Shown piece after piece: positions 44,547 through 56,285 of a stretch of 64,000 nt of DNA. The notes under the pieces were generated by a model. That model was not told where the DNA came from, did not search any database, and worked only from the letters and a program-made list of their open reading frames with translations. Every line of letters starts with the position of its first letter. Positions within the stretch are counted from its first letter, which is position 1. The position numbers and the translations under genes are program-made. Source of the stretch: Moniliophthora roreri (Eukaryota > Basidiomycota > Agaricomycetes > Agaricales > Marasmiaceae); NCBI GenBank assembly GCA_001466705.2, contig LATX02000211.1:620001-684000 (forward strand), given 5' to 3'.

Positions 44547-46193
44547 TTAGCCAAAAATGAGGCTCGCAGATAGAACAACGTCACACCTGAGGGATTCTTC
44601 TTTCGCGAGAAGTTGTTGCCTCTTGTCATTAATTTCTCTTTGCACCCTCAGTTCAATTTCGCGAAGCTGAACAGCGGATTAGGCATTGGCGGCTGGGGAG
44701 GTCATAGCAAACCGACCTTTTCCTCATCCTTCCGTATCTGCTCCTCCTTCAGTCGGAAGCTTTGACTAGCCATATCCTCCGGAGCAATAGACATGTCGCT
44801 GTGATGAAAAGGTATAAGACACTGGGTAGTCAACAGAAGTAGTCTGCTCACGAAGCTTCAGGGTATATCGTTTTGGAGAGTTTCTCTGTTCGATAGGCTT
44901 CATACAGAATATTCTCAGTGAGGGATCTGAGGTCATGCAGATGGGATCTACACATGTGTTAAAACGGCACCAAAGAACAAGAAAGCGAGTAGAAAGCCTC
45001 TTACGAAAACAATGCACTTTTGAGCCTAGCAAAGTCACAGTGATTGGGGTTGTCAACTTCGACAACTCCCCATGGGTAAACTCTGCCTCGAACGAATTCA
45101 CCGTTGATTTCAAGCTCCTCCTCTGAGCCTATGACGGCAAATGGCATCAGAGCCTGAAGCGTAACATTAGCGCGAACGAAGAGTGAGAAGAATGGGGGAA
45201 CCCACTCGCAACTCCATGTTCTCCTGAATGGTTTCTTCATCGTCTTCCTCGACGTCGCAGGGGAAATTGTAGATGGGAATGTCGTAATGTTGAATATCCT
45301 CCATTATCTGATATGCCACAAAGATGTGTAGCGAAATGGTGAGGCGCACGAGAAGAGCTCGTACGTCAACGAAACACTCACCCTTTTCTTGAAAGAGCTA
45401 AGCTCGGAAACTGTGAGAGAATCAGATCTACCGATGACTGGAATGACATTAACTCGATGCGACAGTTTCTGCATCAGAACGATGTCAATTTCCCGCAACC
45501 TAGGCCCATGAAAGTTAGCAAAAGCTCAAGATCGTTTGTAGGAGATTACAAACGCGTGCCCGCCCGGCTGAATAAAATACAGCAAAGCATGTACTCGGTT
45601 GTCCCTGAACTTTGGGTTCCGCCTGATTCGAGATTGTTCCGCCAGAATATCGTCGTACTGACGCTCGAGATAGGTGACTATCTCTTGGAACCTGGAAGCA
45701 AGAAAGTAAGCTCAAAGTTCGATGAAATGACTTCGCAGACGTAATCGCCCAGTAATGCGAGTTACAGCCGCAGAACCTACTCACGCGAGGTTGCTGTCGA
45801 TGTTGTCCCCAAACCCCGGAGTGTCGACGACAGTGAGATTAATGCGCATGCCCTCTTCCTGGATATCTAGCACGGATGAAGTGCCATCAACGTTCAATTG
45901 AAGCCTAAATCATCATGAGCTATGTACTGAGTACTTACCCACGTTGACTGGTTTGATTGCGATGCCCGCTTCACTCACAGCAACTTCAGGATTCGTGGTG
46001 TCCTTGTGGGTGAGAACCTCTGATTCACAAAGAGTGTTCACAAAGGTGGTCCTTCCAGTCCCAGAAGCACCTAAAGATCGAATATTTCAGTTCTTATCTA
46101 TCGAATACCACAAAGACCTGGCGTACCGACAACCATGACTGTGAATTGAATGCCTTTGGCTTTACTCCCCCTGCGTCGAGCTGGATATGCCAT
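44547..46193 (-). CDS. Septin, possibly Cdc11-like
   Basis: Septins are GTP-binding proteins that assemble into filaments at the bud neck, septum and hyphal tip. The start at 46191-46193 gives MAYPARRRGSKAKGIQFTV. A first intron splits MVVG from ASGTGRTTFVNTLCESEV, the P-loop. The switch II motif is LTVVDTPGFGDNIDSNLA, and the septin element includes HALLYFIQPGGHA. The G4-like motif is VIPVIGRSDSLT; the usual AKAD is replaced by GRSD. Near the end of the G domain is YPWGVVEVDNPNHCDF, the septin unique element. A coiled coil (EEQIRKDEEKLREIELRVQ) closes the protein. The arginine in GTGRTT and the absence of AKAD point to a Cdc11-type member; this is inference. Confidence 0.88.
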
Positions 46194-46464
46194 GTTTATA
46201 GAATTGAGTGGAACCGGAGGGAAGAGATTCCAAAGGGTACGCGTTGAAAGTGAAGGTACGTGTACAAGTTTAAGTTGCGAATTGAATGCATGGCTCGCCG
46301 CTGGTGGTGGTTGTTCAGCCGACAAAGGAAGGTAGAAGCTTGAAGTCATAACATCGCCAAGAGAATAGCACAGCCACATGCGTCCAAATACCGCATTGCA
46401 AAATTCAACTACGTAGGCTCAAATTTTGACAATAGATATTGCACAAGAAGCATTGGGTCAAGAT

Positions 46465-47885
46465 TCATCGCCAGAACTTCTTTCCTGCCCGGTACCATGA
46501 CCAAGCCACATAAATTGCAGCCAATGACAAGATTGTTCTGATAATCTTCCCAGCCCGACGTCGCAACAAGACCATCAGACCCACAGCTCTGCAAGGTGAG
46601 ATCAGAAGAGGCCCAGTTATCACATGAAACAAGGAGAAAGTACTTTACTAGCGCATTCGACCGCTCATCAACCAACTTGTAAATCCCCAACTTGAACTCC
46701 TCTTTCGGAATTTTGAATACGGGTCCATCGTCCAGAAGCATGTAGGCACATCCACTAGTAGCAGGGTCTGGGTGTGTTATGGCGTAAATGATCGCTCCAG
46801 CGATCCTTGGTACAGGTGTGAAGGGTATCCCAACCATACCTATCTTCGCAGGAAGCGGAACGATGTCCGTATTTGCAAAGAATGGGTGTATTGAGGAGAT
46901 TCGGATGCCGTACTGAGTGTAGAGAGGGTGTAGTGCACGCATGACGCCAAGCATGGCGTGCTTTGACGCGGCATATTGGGGCGCACCTGGATGACATACA
47001 CTCCTTAACTTCGGTTTTGGTGTTTATACAGGGAACAATTGGACCGACCTGGTATGGGTAGCCATGATGCTACAAGGGACGTCAATAACATGGAGTTTGT
47101 GGGCGTGATATAGAAAGCCACCGATGGATCCAAGAACAACGACTCCTTTCAGATCTCCATCCTGGTAATTCTTGAGCAAGTAGTGCTGGGCAAGTTGTAC
47201 GGCTGGATAGAGTTCAATAAGGGATGCCATATAATGAAGGGCAAGTTATTCACTATTGAGTGCGCCAATGAGATTGACTTGAATGGTCTTGTAGGCAAGC
47301 TGCTTCGGTTTGTTGTTGGAGTCCAGCTTGACATCGAACCTCTCGATTTCTCCAACCCCAGCATTAGGAATCTAGCTTGAGATGGGTCGTGAATATGGGG
47401 AAAAGACATTGTGCATACCACAACATCTACCACACCAAAGTTATCTATGGCGAACTCGTACATAGCAACTACATCGTCCCACACAGTGACGTCGCATTTG
47501 AGCGCAAACGCAGTCCTGGAAATATATGACATGGAGCTTCAACTGGCACATATCATAGACAAGACTAACCCTCCAGCATTTCGGATTTCTTGAACAGTCT
47601 TTTCAGCGGCAGGGAAGTCACGATCGGCAATGATGACCTTTCCGCTGAAGACAAACTTCTTTGAGTGATGACAGATATGTGAACGAAAGTGAGATGCACC
47701 CATATGAAGCAATCTGAGTAGCAGTCTCTTTGCCAATTCCGTTCGCAGCACCTATCCAACTTTCAGCCCATAGAATCTCAGAATGCCAACCGAAGTCGCA
47801 AACCAGTGATTAATACTACTTTCCCCTTCAGTCTTGATGCATGTTCGAAGAGGTGCTCGTCTGGAATATGTGTGGCCTCATTCAT
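46465..47885 (-). CDS. Short-chain dehydrogenase/reductase
   Basis: The start at 47883-47885 gives MNEATHIPDEHLFEHASRL, then KGKVVLITGAANGIGKETA: the Rossmann TGxxxGIG cofactor motif, split by an intron. The next strand, GKVIIADRD, ends in Asp, which usually favours NAD over NADP. The catalytic Tyr-x-x-x-Lys is in QYAASKHAMLGVMRAL. The C-terminal part has IHPFFANTDIVPL and a hydrophobic segment, AIYVAWSWYRAG, before the stop, a possible membrane anchor. It resembles 15-hydroxyprostaglandin-dehydrogenase-like fungal SDRs; the substrate is unknown. It is 247 bp from the CLC gene, which runs in the opposite direction, so the two share an upstream region. Confidence 0.85.
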
Positions 47886-48132
47886 GGTGAGAGTGGAGAG
47901 TGGTTCGGGTCCAAGTTTTACATCTGTCATGGGACATTTAATTCTTGCCCCTGTGATAACGAGTGCCGGCTCTGGACATATCCGCCTATATAATGTCTTT
48001 GTGTTTCAGAACCTGAGGAATTCTTGAAGGAATACGTACAAAGTTGGGTTGTCAGGTTGGAGTTTGAAATTGAAAGGATGTAGTGAGTGCTACCTGGGCG
48101 CTTGTGTACAACTTGTTCCTCTAGCCCATGAC

Positions 48133-51100
48133 ATGCCACGAGACGGCTTCGACGACGACGAGCTCGAGAAGATCAGACGCTATGAGGACTTCACAACGAT
48201 AGGTGAGAGAAATGTTATTTCAAACTTTGATTTTATCTTAATCACTTGTCAACAGACTGGATCGAAGACTCCATTCTCGAGCGTAACAGACGGATACGAA
48301 CTGCACGGGGAGCCGACGAAACTCTCAGCAGACGAGGCTCACGCAGCCAGATGACTTTGAACTGGTTACAGATACAGCTGAGGAGGGCAATCGATGCAGG
48401 TCAGAGTTGGTTTGTGGTCAGTTTAGTGGGTGAGTTTCGATGAAGTCTCCCTGACATTCGTCGTAACAAACGCGTCAACCAGGGATATGTATAGGCGTCG
48501 ATGCAGCCCTCATTTCAATTGTCACAGAATGGTTGTCCGATATCAAGATGGGATACTGTTCTGACGGATGGTGGCTAAACCAGCAATTTTGTTGTTGGGA
48601 GATAGAAGGGGAGGAAACTGACGCGTGCGAGTCGTGGCATCCGTGGAGCACGGTTACACCCGCCAGATACCTGATCTATGTTTTATTTGCGGTGCGCGAA
48701 TTCAAAATATCCTCTTCTTTGCTGTACTGACAATTGAACATCAGACTTTCTTCTCTTTCACTGCGGCCCATTTGGTACGATCTTTGGCCAAGTATGCTGC
48801 TGGTTCGGGTATTTCAGAGATCAAGTGCATTCTTGCTGGTTTCAAGATGAAGGGATTTCTTGGTTTCGCGACTTTTTTCATAAAGAGCATTACATTAGTG
48901 CGTGACTCCAACCCTATCACTATCTTTCCAGCTCAAGGATATGTACCCAGCCACTTGTAATCGCATCCGGACTTTCAGTTGGAAAGGAAGGACCTTCGGT
49001 CCACGTCGCTTGTTGCGTTGGGTCACTAGTCGCCGGGATGTTCAAGAAGTTCTCAAGGAGCCAAGGTACACCTTAATCGCACCATGGACGAAACAATAGA
49101 ATTGACAACGTACATCAGGAAAAATGCGAGAAATCATTACAGCTGCAAGTGCGGCTGGAGTTGCTGTTGCATTTGGCTCACCGATTGGTGGCGTATTGTT
49201 CTCAATTGAGGTAATTAGACTCGTCATGCCACCGTTTATGACCACTGACCAATATGAAGGAAATGAGCTCAAATTTTAACATCAAGACCCTGTGGAGAAG
49301 CTTCTTCTGTGCGCTGATGGCCACGTTCACTCTATCGGTGTGTAACCCATTTCAGTTTGGAGTTCTCCGTGTTCTCCATTTATCTCTCATCTACAGGCGA
49401 TGAATCCTTTCCGTACGGGAAAACTCGTCCTTTTCCAGGTTACTTATGATCGCGACTGGCACTTCTTCGAGATCATTTTCTTCGTCATCCTTGGAGTCTT
49501 TGGAGTAGGCCTCCTTCTATCACAGATGCCTAACGACCCACTGACCCGTCTATAGGGCCTCTATGGGGCTTTCGTTGTGAAGTTCAACCTCCAAGTGGCT
49601 GCTTTTAGACGTAAACATTTAGGGAATCATGGCGTCTCTGAAGCTGTCATATTAGCCACTATAACAGCAGTCATAGGTTATTTCAACCGCTTCCTGAGGA
49701 TAGATATGACGGAGAGCATGGCGGTGCTTTTCAGAGAATGTGACAATGCTATGACCGATATTTGCCAGTGCGTGATTTTTTCTAGATTTCAGGTGAGGAC
49801 ATGACTGACGTCTATCGCTGCCGCGATTTAGAACCGGGTCTCAATGGAGGATCGCGGGTTCACTTATCCTTGCTACAATTATCCGCATAGGGCTCGTAGT
49901 TGTATCGTATGGATGTAAAGTTCCTGCAGGGATATTTGTGCCATCTATGGCCATAGGGGCGTCGTTTGGAAGAGTAATTGGTATCATGGTGAAGGCCATG
50001 TATCGGTGAGCGCCAAGGGATTTTCGCCAGGACGATATACGAGGTGCTGAATCCTTTCCCAGCGCCTATCCTCAGTCTGGAATCTTCGCTTACTGCGATC
50101 CGAATATACCGTGCATTACGCCAGGGACATATGCCTTTCTGGGTGCTGCGGCTGCACTAAGGTTCGTGATCCCCATCCGAGAAATCATTGTTTTCTGGGC
50201 TGAGATCTCAATGACCAGTGGCGTCATGCGTATCACTGTAACGGTAGTGGTCATCATGTTTGAGCTGACAGGTGCATTGACATACATCCTACCTACAATG
50301 GTGTGGAATCCGAGTTACGAGTTTAGCATCAACTGATAATTGTTTTAGATTGTGCTACTGGTGACCAAAGCGGTTGGCGATCTGTTGGGTGTGACCGGGA
50401 TCGCCGACGAGATGATTCGATTTAACGGATTTCCGTTCCTCGAGAAAAAGGATCATGCATACAACGTTTCAGGTGGGCCGTGAACTTCGCGACTGTGTAA
50501 AATTATATGCTGAATCGGATCGTGCCTTATTCAGTATCAGCCGTCATGCGGAAAGAGATGGTGACGCTAGCGGATTCTGGACTCCGGGTAAAGGATATTG
50601 GTGAATTGGTATTGGATTCAGACGGATTTTCATACTTCTAATCTCTTGCATTCCTCAGAATTGATCCTATCACAGTGCGAAGTGCGATGTTTCCCAATTC
50701 TCTCGACAGACGGAATGAGGTCCATTGTCGGATACATTGGACGAACAGAACTTCGTTTTGCCCTAGGTCTGTAACATTAGCCCTACACAATAGCGTCATT
50801 TTCACCGGTTTTTGCAGAACGATTTGAAAGAATGAGGGGCGTCAGTTCGGAAACAAAGTGCTCCTTCTCCGCCGATGGAGACCGTGACCAGGAACATATG
50901 AACCTGGCATTGGGGGGTGAAGAGGCGGAAGGAGAAACATCCGAGACCATTCTGGAGTCAGCGTCAACAGGAGAAGAGCTCGAGTTTTGGCCATGGGTTA
51001 ATCAGGTACGCAGAGGGCCATAGACATAAAGGAGGATATGGTTTAACACCACACTGATAGACACCAATCACTGTGTCCCCGCAGCTTCCCTTGGAGGTGG

Positions 51101-51404
51101 TGATGCAACTATTCAAGCGTATGGGGTACGTTCTTAAGCGTCTAATACACTCAACTCCACCAAGTTCTCGAGACTGACGAATATCTGCAGCCCTCGCGTC
51201 ATACTGGTGGAGGACCATGGAGCGCTGGTGGGACTTGTTACAGTCAAAGATGTGTTACGGTTCACTGCTACTGAAAAGCTGAATCATGAACCGTCTTGGG
51301 ATGAGAGGGGAGGATTAGATGGGATCCTTGAAGAGGTCTGGTCATGGGCTACAGAGATTGTATATCGTGTTACATCGTGGGGACGCCGGATTGTTCGTCG
51401 GTGA
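48133..51404 (+). CDS. CLC-family chloride channel or chloride/proton exchanger with CBS domains
   Basis: This is a eukaryotic CLC protein, related to yeast Gef1, expected in Golgi, endosomal or vacuolar membranes. The start at 48133 gives [19 protein letters not shown]. Anion-pathway motifs are present: [14 protein letters not shown] (from 48801), [12 protein letters not shown] with the gating Glu (48981 onward), and [19 protein letters not shown]. The helix P/Q region is [19 protein letters not shown]. Two CBS domains follow: one around [15 protein letters not shown] and [12 protein letters not shown], the second [16 protein letters not shown] with [20 protein letters not shown] Ser/Glu-rich linker lies between them. 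About a dozen introns of roughly 50 nt are implied. Where exchangers usually carry the internal proton Glu, this protein seems to have Thr (LVLFQVTYD). Confidence 0.92.
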
Positions 51405-51584
51405 CAAATTGAGAGGTAAAAAAAAAAATATTCTGCAATCTATTTCTCATGACAATATGATCGGCCGGAGTGGCTACCAAATTGATCGGGCCCCCTGTCA
51501 GCGGCTCGGTGACGTCAAAGACGGTCATTCGCGCAAAAGGGTGGAGTGGGGAATCTGCTGCAGAAGGGTCAAAGTAAAAAACAA

Positions 51585-51592
51585 TATAAATA
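51585..51592 (+). promoter_or_regulatory. TATA box of the small gene at 51663
   Basis: TATAAATA lies 71 bp before the ATG and is followed by a pyrimidine-rich leader. This arrangement is usual for strongly expressed fungal genes. Confidence 0.5.
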
Positions 51593-51662
51593 CCTGTCCC
51601 ATGGATCAGGTATTCTTCACCCTCGCACCATCTCCACTGAGCATTTCCCCCTTCCTCATATA

Positions 51663-51991
51663 ATGGCCTTCTCCTCCGAAGTTGAACGTCAACGCTACTC
51701 TCAACAGCTTGCAGAATATACTCTTCGTCAATTTTCTGCAGCTCGGATATCTATGGATAACGATGAGCTCGCCGCCGCAAAGCTACCCGCGTCTCATAGA
51801 CATAACTACATTAAGTATGCCCGGTCATTAGGTGTGTAGTATACCTCATCTCCCCACTGGTGATGTGCTGACCTTCATCTCGTCGTCAGGGAAAACATCT
51901 AGCCAGCAACATTGCGGCCGCTCAACAAATCATCAGGAGCCAACACGGCAAGCTATACGGGCATGAACGTTTCTTTGCCGTGGTCCCCTGA
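51663..51991 (+). CDS. Small protein of unknown function (about 90 residues)
   Basis: The ATG at 51663 starts MAFSSEVERQRYSQQLAEY, continuing TLRQFSAARISMDNDEL. One intron near 51839-51892 allows the frame to continue as KHLASNIAAAQQIIRSQHG and end in HERFFAVVP with a TGA at 51989-51991. The donor choice is uncertain; another choice gives a different short tail. The sequence is mostly amphipathic helix without signal peptide or membrane segment. The family is not recognised. The TATA box, the C/T-rich leader and the good codon pattern favour a real gene. It starts 258 bp after the CLC stop on the same strand. Confidence 0.55.
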
Positions 51992-53312
51992 CTACGTTCC
52001 ATTCGTCGTTTCTTGCTGGCTTTGTGCTTTGTGCTGACATGGCACCGGCACTTGCAGTTTTTTCTGTTGCATATTGATTAGGAGCATCTATCTTTCCTCC
52101 TAGAAGACGTGCTCTGCTTCATGTATTAATATCGAAGGGTCCCCCACCATATCAAAAGCTGGAGGGTATATATCTTTCGGATGTACCCCTTCAGTGAGCC
52201 TTTGCACTTCATACTATACTTGCAGCCATTGTGCCCAAGATTCTGATACTGTAGATTATTATAACTCCCCACCTCGCATTTGTACAGTATACTCTCGCAG
52301 AACATTTTATATACATACCACGCAGTACAACAATAGCACATATCTTATTCTTCTTTTGCTCTCCACCCGTGCGAATTGCGACGGATTACTTCGCTTCTGG
52401 AAGAACTGAACAAATCAGACCCAACGACGTCACCAGCACTTACGAGGCTAATTCCCTTTGATTAATGTACCACGAGGATCTCTAAGCATGCACCCTGTCA
52501 TGGCAGAGAATGTCAGATTAGTTAATCCAGCTCCACACGAACGGACTACCAAAGTACTAGATTCCCGAATCTCGGTCGGCATCTAGAAAGCGCAGTTTTT
52601 GGTTGTTAGTGCAAAACTCTCCAAGAGCAATGACACCGGCAGGCATGCAACCTTTCAATCTGACGCATCAACTATCGTGATTGACCCAGTCGGGATGGCG
52701 TCGACACTGACGAAGATATGGAAAGAAGCCTACAATCATCTCAAGATGATATCACTGGCAAACAACTGGCAGAAAAGCTTGAGTAGCCTGTAGTGTCTTC
52801 TCACAGCTAAAGTGCTGAGCGCTGAGCGCCGGGCTGCGGCGGAGCAAGATAAGGATCCTTTTTTTTTTTTTTTTGAACAGGAAGACTACGTACGACGGTT
52901 CAGGTACCGTACCGTACCTCCATGTAGAATTGAGTTCACATTGTGTCGCTGGGCTTTAACTCTTCTCTGACAGTGCCCTAGAATGGTCCCGGTGATATCC
53001 TGGGTCATCACTGTGGAGCGTTATTGAGGAAGGCAGAGTTTTTTTTTTTTTAAAAAAAAGGGTGCGGGGATGCGTGATATGAATTATTTACGTTGAGTTA
53101 CTGACTTCATTTACGTCGGACTGACTCTATCCTGGTTGCTACGGGGAGACGCCGAGTGTGCGTGAAGCACGTCATTATTCTTTTCTATTTCGTCTGAAGA
53201 TCTATCTGTACAACAGGGAGGAGCTAAGTAGATTCATGTTCAGTAGAGGTCGCATGATCCAACTCCGAGCGTAGAACACACCCACGAACATTGGATGTTA
53301 ATTGAATTTTGA
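51992..53312. other. Intergenic region with homopolymer tracts
   Basis: This stretch contains T runs at about 52859-52874 and a T13A8 run at 53039-53059, which can form a small hairpin. One plus-strand frame (52599-52793) has no motif. I see no supported gene. It lies between a plus-strand and a minus-strand gene and so should hold two 3' ends. Confidence 0.5.
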
Positions 53313-56285
53313 TTACTCCTCCATAGCGTCCGAAGCATTGCCGTGTTTTTGCGCCACTCCTATATCTGAGTCTTCCTTCCAAAGCGTAGCCCACTTGGGA
53401 TAAACACGTTTGTACATCGACATGCAAACTGTGTCCATCTGATTGATGGGTCCGTCGAAGTGGGCCTTTAGATAGCCATGGGTTCCGAGTGACTCTCGAA
53501 TATGGCCCACGCGACCGTGCTTCGTATACAGTTGAATTGGCTTGAAGTAGTGGATATCCTCTGTGGATAGGGATGCTTGAGTAACAAGGAGGGATGCAAA
53601 AAGGAACACGGAATTACCGGGACTGAAGAACATGTACCGCACAGTTGCAGTCTTCTTATGAACTTTGAAGGGGTGACCCGTTAGTATAATCCTTTTTGCG
53701 ATGATACGCGTGGTGTCGGGATCCATGAATGTACCCATGGCCACAAGTTGTGGAGCTAAAAGGATCACATCAGAAATCGCGCCACGGTGGGACGGTGATC
53801 AAGTGAGCAGGATCCAAGAGTATGTTTGTAGCAAACAGTCGATCAAGAAAGGCAGGGTTGGGCTTTCGCACCTTGAGAATCTTCAGTCTCCCGAAGAAGG
53901 ACGCACGGTTGTTTCCCAAAGACCACTGGGCCATATATGGTTGCAACAGAAGTGATCCCGTGTCTGAGGTATCGTTCAAACTTGTGGACATTGTTAACAC
54001 CCTTCCCACCCCCACGAGTGTGTTGGCTATAGATAGGGTTCACACGTAGTTTGCGAGCTCCTACGCATAATATCAAAGGGTCCTAAACCATAAGGAAATA
54101 AATCAGTGGAGCAATCCAACAGAACCAAGAATGAGCTACCTTTGACCGAACAGATCCATCATACTCGGTGTTGCGCTGGATGGTGAAATGAAGTACTGAT
54201 ACTTTATGTTCGTGTTGCTGCAAGGCATATAATACAAAAGGCCTTTGATTGACAGCATCTTGAGGTACGTCCCGAACGTATACCGTAGCGCGAACACCAG
54301 GCTGAACAGACGAATCAAGTTAGTTCATGATATGATTGCACATGAGCGTCTGTCAGCACTCGCCTCGACAACGCCCTCTTCCTGTTCAGCTCGCCGACGA
54401 ACAGCCCGCTCAGTACGCTTGTAGTCCTCGAACTGGAATATACGGGCATAGTCTCGGGGAAGATTTTCGTACGGATCCCAAGGGCTAGCCCTGAATGAAC
54501 GCATCCCTCGATACCGTTGAAACCGCTCCCGTGCAGGGATATTTTGGGGTGTATCGATCTCGTCTGGGAAGTTGAGGTCGTCTTCTTCCTCGCGTTGGCG
54601 GCTACGCCAGCTGTTGAGTCTGGGGGCAGAAGGTAACCGAGTTAGCCCTGCAAACTTCTCAATGAATCAAAGACGTACTGTTTTTCTTCCTCTTCATTGT
54701 CCAAGTCTTCGAATGCAACACTCTTCCGAGTGTCTACCTCCATCCCCTCGTCAACAGGCAACTCCTCCATTTCTTCGGGTTCATCTTCATCCATGACAGC
54801 TTCCTTACCATTTTCGTCCCCGTCTCCATCTTCCTCATCACCATCTTCATCGTCCTCGACTATCCAGGAAGCTTGGTATTCACTCATACCCTTCGGAACA
54901 CGCTTAACCGCTTTCGGAGTCGTCCCTTGCTTGGCTTCAGGGATTGCCGGGTCTGTTATACCTTCGCCCCCTCCATTCATTTCCTCTTCTGTCGGCCATG
55001 TCTGTTCATTGGCCATATCGTCCGGATCATTCGTAGACACAAGAGAATCCGCAGACGATTCATCAGGTTCAGCTAGCAATGTTGGCTCAACTTCCATCCC
55101 GTCGGCATTGTGTCCTGATTTTGAATGCCTCGGTATTGGTGCCGACATGATCTATGGAGCCGAATGAACTTTTCGGAATTAACTGAAGGAATAAAATACA
55201 AACTTTTAATATCTGGTAATCACCAGAGTTGGATATGTGAACTAGCCGGTTCGCAGAGAGACTTGAGCCTCGCACAACTCCTGTGACTTTGAGTGTCCCG
55301 TCCTCCCACTCGACCGTTTCCCCAACGATGTAAGATCTCCCATCTCTCCATCTCACATTCTCGGGCTTTCCTTCCGATAAAGCCCTGAGCGCGTTCAGGG
55401 TGTCGGAGTGAGAATGCAAGTCAAACACTCTCTTTTGTGTAGGCACGAAATATTGCATGAAGGATAGGAGTGACTTTAGGATGCCTGATCTTGATTTTGA
55501 GTCCACGGTGTCGTCTGAACCAACAACAGTGATGACCTCAGGGAGACCTTGAGCCTGAAGGGTTCGTAATAGAGTATCTCCCCAGGCATCAACCTCGACA
55601 GTTGGCGACAAGACAAAAACCGTATAGTCTGCCACTTTGCATGCCTCTAGACTTCTGTAAAAGTCTCGGTACGGCACGGTGATGAACTGGAGGGATGTTT
55701 TGAAGCGATCGGCTCTGCAAGTGTGCTTGTATCGATATTCCACAGATGAATACGAGAATGCGCACCTCATTTTCCATGTGCCGTTTTCGACAATCTCATC
55801 CTCTGGGGACAAATCGAGTGAGCTCGCCAAAGTCTTTATGGTAGTCACGGAGCTGACATCTTCGGTCAAAGGAATCACGGCGATAATCCGAGGAGCACCA
55901 TCTACTCCATTGAACAATCGAGTCGCCGAAATAAGAGTACTTTTTTTCTTCATCTGAGCTTGCTTCGCACTGTTTCTCCGATTGTGTCGTAGCTGAGCAG
56001 CAGAGTTACTATTTGTAGAAGTTGATTTTGGTGATTGACGAGCAATGCGACCTAGGTTTTTTTTTGCGGCAAAGATTAAACGAGAGATAACATCGAAGTG
56101 GTCATCGACGCACCTTTGGCTGCATCCTTTAATGATGATTTCGTTGCATGCTTTGATTTGAAAGGTTTATTTTGCTAGAAGATAAAGAAGCATGCTGTTT
56201 CGTCTGATTAATCCTATAAGAGCATTCTGCGGGACAGACACACCTGCTTTAATGTCGGCCGATGGTGATGTTGTACCTCAGGCAT
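53313..56285 (-). CDS. TSR1: Tsr1-type ribosome biogenesis protein
   Basis: Tsr1 is a Bms1-related, GTPase-like factor that acts late in 40S subunit assembly. The start at 56283-56285 gives [14 protein letters not shown], the usual histidine-containing N-terminus, and the next exons are basic. The GTPase-like domain contains [17 protein letters not shown] and [11 protein letters not shown], where a true P-loop is absent as in other Tsr1 proteins. Then comes [15 protein letters not shown] and the linker [19 protein letters not shown]. An acidic region follows ([17 protein letters not shown]). The C-terminal RIBIOP-type domain has [38 protein letters not shown] and [19 protein letters not shown]. 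Length and order fit the family, and no defects are seen. The full intron set is not resolved. Confidence 0.92.

Noticed and set aside
53039..53059. T13A8 run as a possible terminator
   Set aside because: It resembles a bacterial-type signal but the organism is fungal, where such runs do not end RNA polymerase II transcription by themselves.
54697..55167. Serine-rich plus-strand frame of 156 codons
   Set aside because: It is the complement of the acidic region of the TSR1-like protein; Ser-rich opposite Glu/Asp-rich is a common shadow.
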